Shown here: one piece after another, positions 38,178-43,477 of the stretch
How the letters are laid out: every line of letters begins with the position of its first letter
Position numbering within the stretch: the first letter of the stretch is position 1
Source of the DNA: Chara braunii
Taxonomy: Eukaryota > Streptophyta > Charophyceae > Charales > Characeae
Length of the DNA stretch: 43,477 nt
Assembly: GCA_003427395.1 (NCBI GenBank)
Contig: BFEA01000106.1
Location: forward strand, 26,034 to 69,510
Reading direction: 5' to 3'
The notes under the pieces: generated by a model
The model's database searches: none
What the model saw: the letters and a program-made list of their open reading frames with translations, nothing else
Told to the model about the DNA's origin: nothing
Translations under genes and position numbers: made by a program

Positions 38178-38299
38178 CGCGTGCTCATCCTTGGTCTTCT
38201 AGCTCACAATCCGCACCGAACCCTACAAGGCCCAGACATCCCATTCCCTTATCTTAGCAATCTTCCCATACTTGCCTGGCCCTGCCGCTTTTCCCACTC

Positions 38300-39073
38300 T
38301 CAATCGAACCACAGTACCTCAAACAGCTTAAACACATCATCAACATAGCAGGGTGTGGCAACTACCTCGCGGCGGATTATGGCCTCTCTGATTTCCGAGG
38401 CCACTTCCATCCGGTCATTCCTTTTGATGTCCAAAATGATGAGGACCTCCCAGGCTCTATCGCCATGGAACGGCCCATATTTCAGAGATGTTTTATAGAA
38501 CTCTTCCGTTAGCCAAGCGCAATTCACGTGCACCCGCCCCATAGTGTTGGCTACTTCCTCGACATGGTCAAAACCCCCAAACCAATCTGCTACGGACTCG
38601 GGTACCCAGGTCTTAATTCATTGGCAGGGGGGCCTAAATTCCTTCCATCCTCCCATCACGACTCTACTACTGACCGCGTCCCATCCTATGTTAGCAAATC
38701 TCTCGCCCGCCCGTCGAGCCCTTGCCTCAGCATCCCCTAAAAGCCACATCGGGTTCTGCCCTGCCGCGAGCGTTGTGCAAAACAGGTGCCAACCTTATTC
38801 CAACAGAACGACCGTCCCGACCGATTCCACCCTTCCTTCTGCGATCTCCTCCCATCCTCCCTCTTCCCTTAGTGGGTTCCTGACGCGTTCTACCCATAGG
38901 TACGATAGGTCGGGCACAATTTCAGACCCTACCCAGTCACACGTGGTTCCTCTCCATTTGTAATCTGCAGGTATACACATTTCTACTCCCCCTCCAACCC
39001 GTCTCGGTTCCCATCCCTTGGGCGCACAGTCCCACAGCTCGCGCTCCCGGGCCATCGCTCTCTTCCTGCACAT
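38300..39073 (-). pseudogene. Accessory gene A3, retroelement 2 (two nonsense codons)
   Basis: A single frame covers the whole gene, but a TAA follows VGTVVLLE and a TGA follows EFRPPCQ. Both fall inside otherwise conserved text: VGGGVEMCIPADYKWR and DWVG at the start, GWHLFCTTLAAGQNP and VVMGGWKEFRPP in the middle, KYGPFHGDRAWEVLIIL, and IIRREVVATPCYVDDVFKLFE at the end. The likely start is MARERELWD at about 39055. Without the stops it would match A2 nearly residue for residue in length. This shows that the family diverged by substitution with very few indels. Confidence 0.7.
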
Positions 39074-39117
39074 AGTCGACAGCCCATTCCTGGGTAAGTC
39101 CCTACCCCCCCGCCTTT

Positions 39118-39913
39118 TTAGAAGTCCCAGTCCTCTATCTCGTCCCCATCCTCATCATCACTGAAATCTTCCTCCCCGTCCGAGAACAACTCTTTTTGTC
39201 CTTCTAAGAAGGTTTCGCCTGCCGCCACATTCCGATAGATTATTCGCCAATGCACCGGGCTAGGAACAAAGACTTCATCCGCGCTGAGGAGGTTTAACAC
39301 CTCAGCTAACTCCTCTGCCCAGTTCCCCTCAAACAACCCTGCCTCTACTGACAACCTAAGGAAATCCTGCCGAGCACACTGGTACAGCCTCAAGCGTGTC
39401 GACCGACATATTTGCTCCAACCTGTCCCTGGTTCCGAAGACTGCGTCCACCAGGAATGGGGGTAGTACACATCTCATTGTCCTAAGGGGCCGTCTCATGT
39501 TTCCCCTGTCCCTGAGTTCCACTCGCACCTCTACCTTCTCCATTTTCATTTCCGCCCGCTGACATTCCGCCCATACCACCTCCCGTTCCGCTTGCCTAAA
39601 CAACTGATCCGGTGACGTGCCTGATACCAATCCTATCACCATTTCATTTTCCATATCCTCGGATAGGTAGACCCACCCCTGGGCGAAATTCTAAGTCCAT
39701 CAGGCTTGGTGAAAGTCTCGTCAGGCTGACCTTAGTCCAAATCGTCTCTATCCAAAGGAACGTGTCCTTTTCATCCAGCATCACAGTTTCATAGGCTGGC
39801 TCTAGATCCGTCCACGTTCCTTCTTCTGGGAGGACGACAGATACCCCTTCCCTTACATCTACGGGCATTTCCGAACCACTAGAGTAGACAGGGGGCGACA
39901 ACCATCGCGCCAT
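39118..39913 (-). pseudogene. Accessory gene A4, retroelement 2 (one frameshift)
   Basis: It starts MARWLSPPVYSS at 39913 (open further up to 39946). The first frame carries REGVSVVLPEEGTW and FLWIETIWTKV. A one-base shift near 39665 leads into the second frame with VYLSEDMENEMVIGLVSG, RCVLPPFLVDAVFG, AGLFEGNWAEELAEVLNLL and IIYRNVAAGETFLEGQKELF. The C-terminus is very acidic (DGEEDFSDDEDGDEIEDWD), more so than in the sister copies. It lies 44 bases upstream of A3. As the first gene of the array, it would be nearest the promoter. Confidence 0.68.
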
Positions 39914-39946
39914 CTCGTTTTTCCCACGCCCATCCTGTTTCCACAC

Positions 39947-41285
39947 GAGAGCACCACACGGCCCCTCATGGTCAGATTGTCTCCCTTCTATATGAGAATC
40001 GTTTTCAGACCCCTCACCCGGGTCTCCACGACATTTCCTACCCTTTTCCCAAACGCCGCTGCCCTGTCATACCCTCAATCAATCACCCTTAGCCGGCATT
40101 CCTTTCTCTTGTTTCCATTTCCTTCCGACTCCTATCTTGCCTTATCTTCATGTTCTCTCACTCGTGCGGACTTAGACAGGAGGTGGGATTAGACTTAGAG
40201 GTTCAGCTCCCATCCCAACATTCATCAGGCAAACTTTACAGGGGGAGGCACAAAAGAAAAAGTCAGGCATAAGTCGCACACAGGTCGGTCATCTCCTCAC
40301 CGACCTTTCCCCAGAAATGGTCTCTCCACTGTTACTAACGGCAGAGCTTTATCCCATACCTCAAGCACAGCTCAACTGTCGCAAGCGCGGTACCCAGACT
40401 CCAGTGGGGGGTCGCCCTCACCTTCTTGCCCAGAATACCCCATCCCGACTTGCCGCCCGTGTACCCACCGTTAATCTTGGGAATCACCCCACACATCTCG
40501 GTAGGGCCATTGGAGCCAACCGTCCAGGCATTCACTTCCATCGGTCCGACAAGGAACAGCCTTTGCCAAACCAAACTCCGAGAAGCTACTAATCGTCTTC
40601 GAGGCTCCGTCTTTGCTCGCATGCAACGGTACTCCCTCAGCCAGTCCACAGGCTAGGCCCCGCCTAAAGAAACGTTTCACACCCCGCCCGACAGATCAAT
40701 CGAGCCGAAGCCCGTCACCGCGCGGACGAGGATGCTACTAAGCACCCGACGTGACAAACTCCCGTTAGACAGCTCGATGGCCTGACCCCCGCATACGAAC
40801 AAACGGCAGCCTGCAAGAAGAGAGCAACGTTTGGCAACCCGCAGTGGCCGATGCAGACCCCTCCTTTCCTTCCGAAAGGCAGGACGCTCAAATCCCCATC
40901 ATGCAATCACAAGTCCCAAGTGGGACACATATAACACAAGTGCCTTTCCCGTGGTGCACCCAGCGCTTCCTACCCATTGCTCACAAGTTTTCTCTCAGGA
41001 CAGTGTGTGCCACTCACCCCTAACTTCCATACATAGTGCCTGGTTCCTTTTCGTGAGCATTCTTCAAAGGTGAGCTAGTTTTCTTGGAGTCTAGCAACTC
41101 CCTTCATTCCCTTATCTTTGCCTGTGTGTCCGTTCATAGGCCAGAATTGTTCCTTCTCGATTACCTATTTTGTTCATATGAGGTTCCTTCAAGCATTTCA
41201 AGTGTAATGCGAGGAGCCCACTAGGCTCCTGAAGAAGGGGAGAAAGCACCCGTGTCGGTCGGATCGCTCCACCGCGGGATTTTCA
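39947..41285. other. Unassigned stretch upstream of the accessory array
   Basis: A 5' LTR and primer-binding site of retroelement 2 would be expected here, but I could not identify either. Visible are a hairpin GGTCGGT/ACCGACC (40283-40305) and a hairpin AGGAGCC-CACTA-GGCTCCT (41212-41230). Overlapping short ORFs on both strands are not supported. Confidence 0.35.
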
Positions 41286-42112
41286 TTGGAACCCGGACTG
41301 GCCCGGAATCCCAACCGCCTGCCAGGTAACCGGAGCCCTTCTTTCACACGAAGAGGAAGGGTCGACCTGCGGCTCGCCCAAGGCTCCCCCGGACTGACGA
41401 ACATCAGCCCGAAGGGAGGAGGACTAGAGTCACTTCCAAAGGAGATGGCTAATCAAGTGCGCAAGCATGCATGGTATACGTCCAGGTCTGGCCTTGCCAT
41501 GCGCCCAGCCGCCCTCAGATCTGATTCACTCAAAGGAGTAGAGCATACACAAGTCCTCGTCCCTTTTCTTAATGTTATATTCGTCGTCATGCGTCGGGCG
41601 CCCCCCTCGAGATCGTATGGGTCAGCTTAACCCAATACCCGGCACCTCCACCAATTTTGTAGGGGCCGTACCCTGAAGGACTTTCGAGCCTTGGTCAACC
41701 CCACTGCGGGTCCCATTCGGCTCGACCCGCCCACGCTCACGCTCAGGGCGCGGGTCGTTTGTCCCAGGGGCACCCCCACCTAGTGCTATGAGATGGGTGG
41801 GGATGGACCATTTGCAAGAGGGCTTTACATTGGGGGATGTAGCTCCGCTCTCGCGTCAAGATGGTAGCTCTTTGGTCACTCGTGGCGTTTTCTCGATTCA
41901 ATCAAGTGTGGTCAAGCAATTGCTCTTTCCAATACGCAGGCAGTCCAGGGAATTTATTGAGATTTCGTCTTCTTTTCGTGTGTAGGCCAAGCGTCATCCA
42001 TTGGGCCACACACCTTTTCACTAAGTCTAGTGGCTCAAGGCAGCCCCTACGGCATCCTTGGAGTGGGGTGGCATCGCCCGCACCCCTAGCCGCTATATTT
42101 TTTTTTGCTTGA
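41286..42112 (+). other. GC-rich block with successive open frames, unidentified
   Basis: Plus-strand frames at 41286-41630, 41788-41985 and 41861-42112 follow one another and could be pieces of one decayed gene, for example the Arg/Pro-rich VEHTQVLVPFLN region followed by SRSYGSA. The text differs from the surrounding CT-rich DNA. I recognise no family, and the composition may alone keep frames open. Confidence 0.2.
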
Positions 42113-43060
42113 CCCACTAGCCTTGTGTCCTCCTACCCAAGACTGCCCTTAGTCCTTCCGAGCTTGCATTGCATTCAAGAGAGCCCTTGCATTCAAGAGA
42201 GTCATTGCATTCAATCCTCACACAAGCCCCATCCAGGCGTCCACCACTCATCCAAGCATCCGACCATCAAAACCCATTCTGTATTCATAGTTTATGCGAG
42301 GTCCAAGTCCTTCCCTTGCCCAGTTTCCCACCCTAGCCCTCGTCTGCGGATCCAGTCCAGATCAAGTTATCTCAAGCTACTCACCTACACAACACCACAC
42401 AAAGCATGAACCAAATACAATCCCCATTGGGATCAACACATCACCCCTCCCACAAGCCTAAGTTTCCTTTGCCTTTGATGATCCTTTGGTTATCTTTCCC
42501 TTCATTCAAGCAAGCCACACCTTTACCTTAGTCATGCAGTCGGGGAGGATGGTTGAGTCAAACTGACCTTTTCACAACAACTTCACTCTCTTCCGCTTCC
42601 CCAGATGCTTACAAAAGTCCGGTACCTTCTCCTTCTTGGTGGCACAAGGGACCGGCAGCCCTCCCCTTGCCCTCGCTTTCCACCAAGTGAGGATCAAGTT
42701 CTTTGTGGTTCGTTCCCTGGCAATGTGACAGGTGAGGAAAGGTTAGTCACGTGCCATAGAGGGGAAGGGTGAGGGGAGAGTTAAGGGTCAAGGGTCTTTG
42801 AGGGAAAGGAGAACGGGGAGAGAGGGAAAGAGGGAAAGAGGGAGAGGGAGGGAGAGAGAGAGGGAGAAAGAGAAGAGAGGGAGGAAGGGAGAAGGAGAGG
42901 GAAAAGGAGAGAGTGAAAACGAGAGGTCCCACACCCTACTCGACATTGCTCCTTGACCTGCCCTAACCGGCCCTACCTAAGGTCCCGTGTGCCCCCGCGC
43001 GACCTCTACGACCTCCGAGTGGACGAGGGAGATGAAAGATGAGGAAAGTGTGGGGTGGTC
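42113..43060. other. Unassigned stretch with a purine-rich tract
   Basis: Includes a tandem of GCATTCAAGAGAG units near 42172-42215 and a GGGAGAGAGGGAAAG-rich purine tract at 42770-42920. No gene seen. Confidence 0.4.
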
Positions 43061-43477
43061 GGCTATGGTGGATGGGTGTAGGTGATGGAGGAGAAAGAAG
43101 GGGCGAGGTGGTTGGCTATGGTCGACGGGTGCGGGTGATGGAGGTCGAAGAAGGTAAGTGAAGGTTGGCTATGGTGGATGGGTGCGGGTGATGGATGTGG
43201 AAGAAGGCGGGTGAAGGTCGGCTATGGTGGATGGGTGCGGGTGATGGAGGTGGAAAAAGGTAAGTGAAGGTCGGTTATGGTGGATGGGTGCGGGTGATGG
43301 AGGTGGAAGAAGGTAGGTGAAGGTTGGCTATGGTGGACGGATGCGGGTGATGGAGGTGGAAGAAGGTAAGTGAAGGTCGGCTATGGTGAATGGGTGCGGG
43401 TGATGGAGGTGGAAGAGGGTAGGTGAAGGTTGGCTATGGTAGACGGGTGCAGGTGATGGAGTTGGAAGAAGGTAGGT
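43061..43477. repeat. 53-bp minisatellite, reaching the window end
   Basis: GGCTATGGTGGATGGGTGCG starts units at 43061, 43114, 43167, 43220, 43273, 43326, 43379 and 43432, exactly 53 bases apart, with few substitutions and no length change. 53 is not a multiple of three, so it is not coding. The array continues beyond the window. Confidence 0.95.

Larger units (their letters stand above)
27598..39913 (-). mobile_element. Retroelement 2: decayed Ty3/gypsy-type element with accessory genes
   Basis: Minus strand order: four tandem accessory genes (39913-36473), gag (36019 to about 33700), protease (around 33620-33380), connector, RT split by a mitochondrial insert, RNase H, linker, integrase to 28618, and a third ORF to 27598. 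The domain order is that of Ty3/gypsy elements. No LTR pair was recognised at either end, so the limits given are coding limits. Lesions include at least five frameshifts and about ten in-frame stops. The integrase keeps its full catalytic triad. Confidence 0.85.

Overview
What kind of DNA this is. The window is eukaryotic, repeat-dominated nuclear DNA. It contains relics of two Ty3/gypsy-type LTR retroelements, decayed element ends, minisatellites and an insert of mitochondrial DNA. I found no intact host gene I would defend and no tRNA or rRNA gene. The best clue to the host is the mitochondrial insert at about 31.3-32.17 kb. It carries the 3' end of a mitochondrial rps2 gene followed by the 5' end of ccmB. 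Animal and fungal mitochondrial genomes do not carry that pair, but land-plant and charophyte-type mitochondrial genomes do. A streptophyte, most likely a charophyte alga such as Chara, is therefore my inference and is not proven here.

Layout. 1-995 is a dispersed repeat that recurs at 17885-19024, right after an 825-base assembly gap. 996-7970 is mostly unassigned. It includes a candidate two-exon ORF (3295-3847), a TATA box with a broken RG-rich ORF (5235-5971) and imperfect repeats. 7970-16351 is retroelement 1 on the minus strand: a 282-bp LTR with primer-binding site, an array of small paralogous accessory ORFs, gag-protease, reverse transcriptase, RNase H and a damaged integrase. 17060-17884 is the gap. 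19.1-23.5 kb holds purine tracts, a field of recurrent hairpin modules and a 51-bp minisatellite. 23.8-25.2 kb has two hairpin/polypurine-tract/LTR-start junctions. Between them lies a pseudogene of a DNMT3-like cytosine methyltransferase. 26.2-27.5 kb has short-unit tandem repeats. 27.6-39.9 kb is retroelement 2, also minus strand: four tandem paralogous accessory genes of about 260 codons, gag, protease, RT, RNase H, a near-complete integrase and a third ORF with a SUMO-interaction-like motif. Its RT is split by the mitochondrial insert. 39.9-43.06 kb is unassigned, and 43061 to the end is a 53-bp minisatellite.

How the parts relate. The two retroelements are distant relatives. Their gag, connector, RT, RNase H and integrase align segment by segment, and both carry repeated accessory genes of unknown function upstream of gag. 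Both are dead: each has several nonsense codons and frameshifts. Many of the stops could have arisen by C-to-T or G-to-A change, as expected of old cytosine-methylated repeats. The most interesting items are the tandem accessory gene families, the methyltransferase relic sitting among retroelement ends, the SUMO-motif ORF, the hairpin modules with compensatory changes, and the mitochondrial insert.
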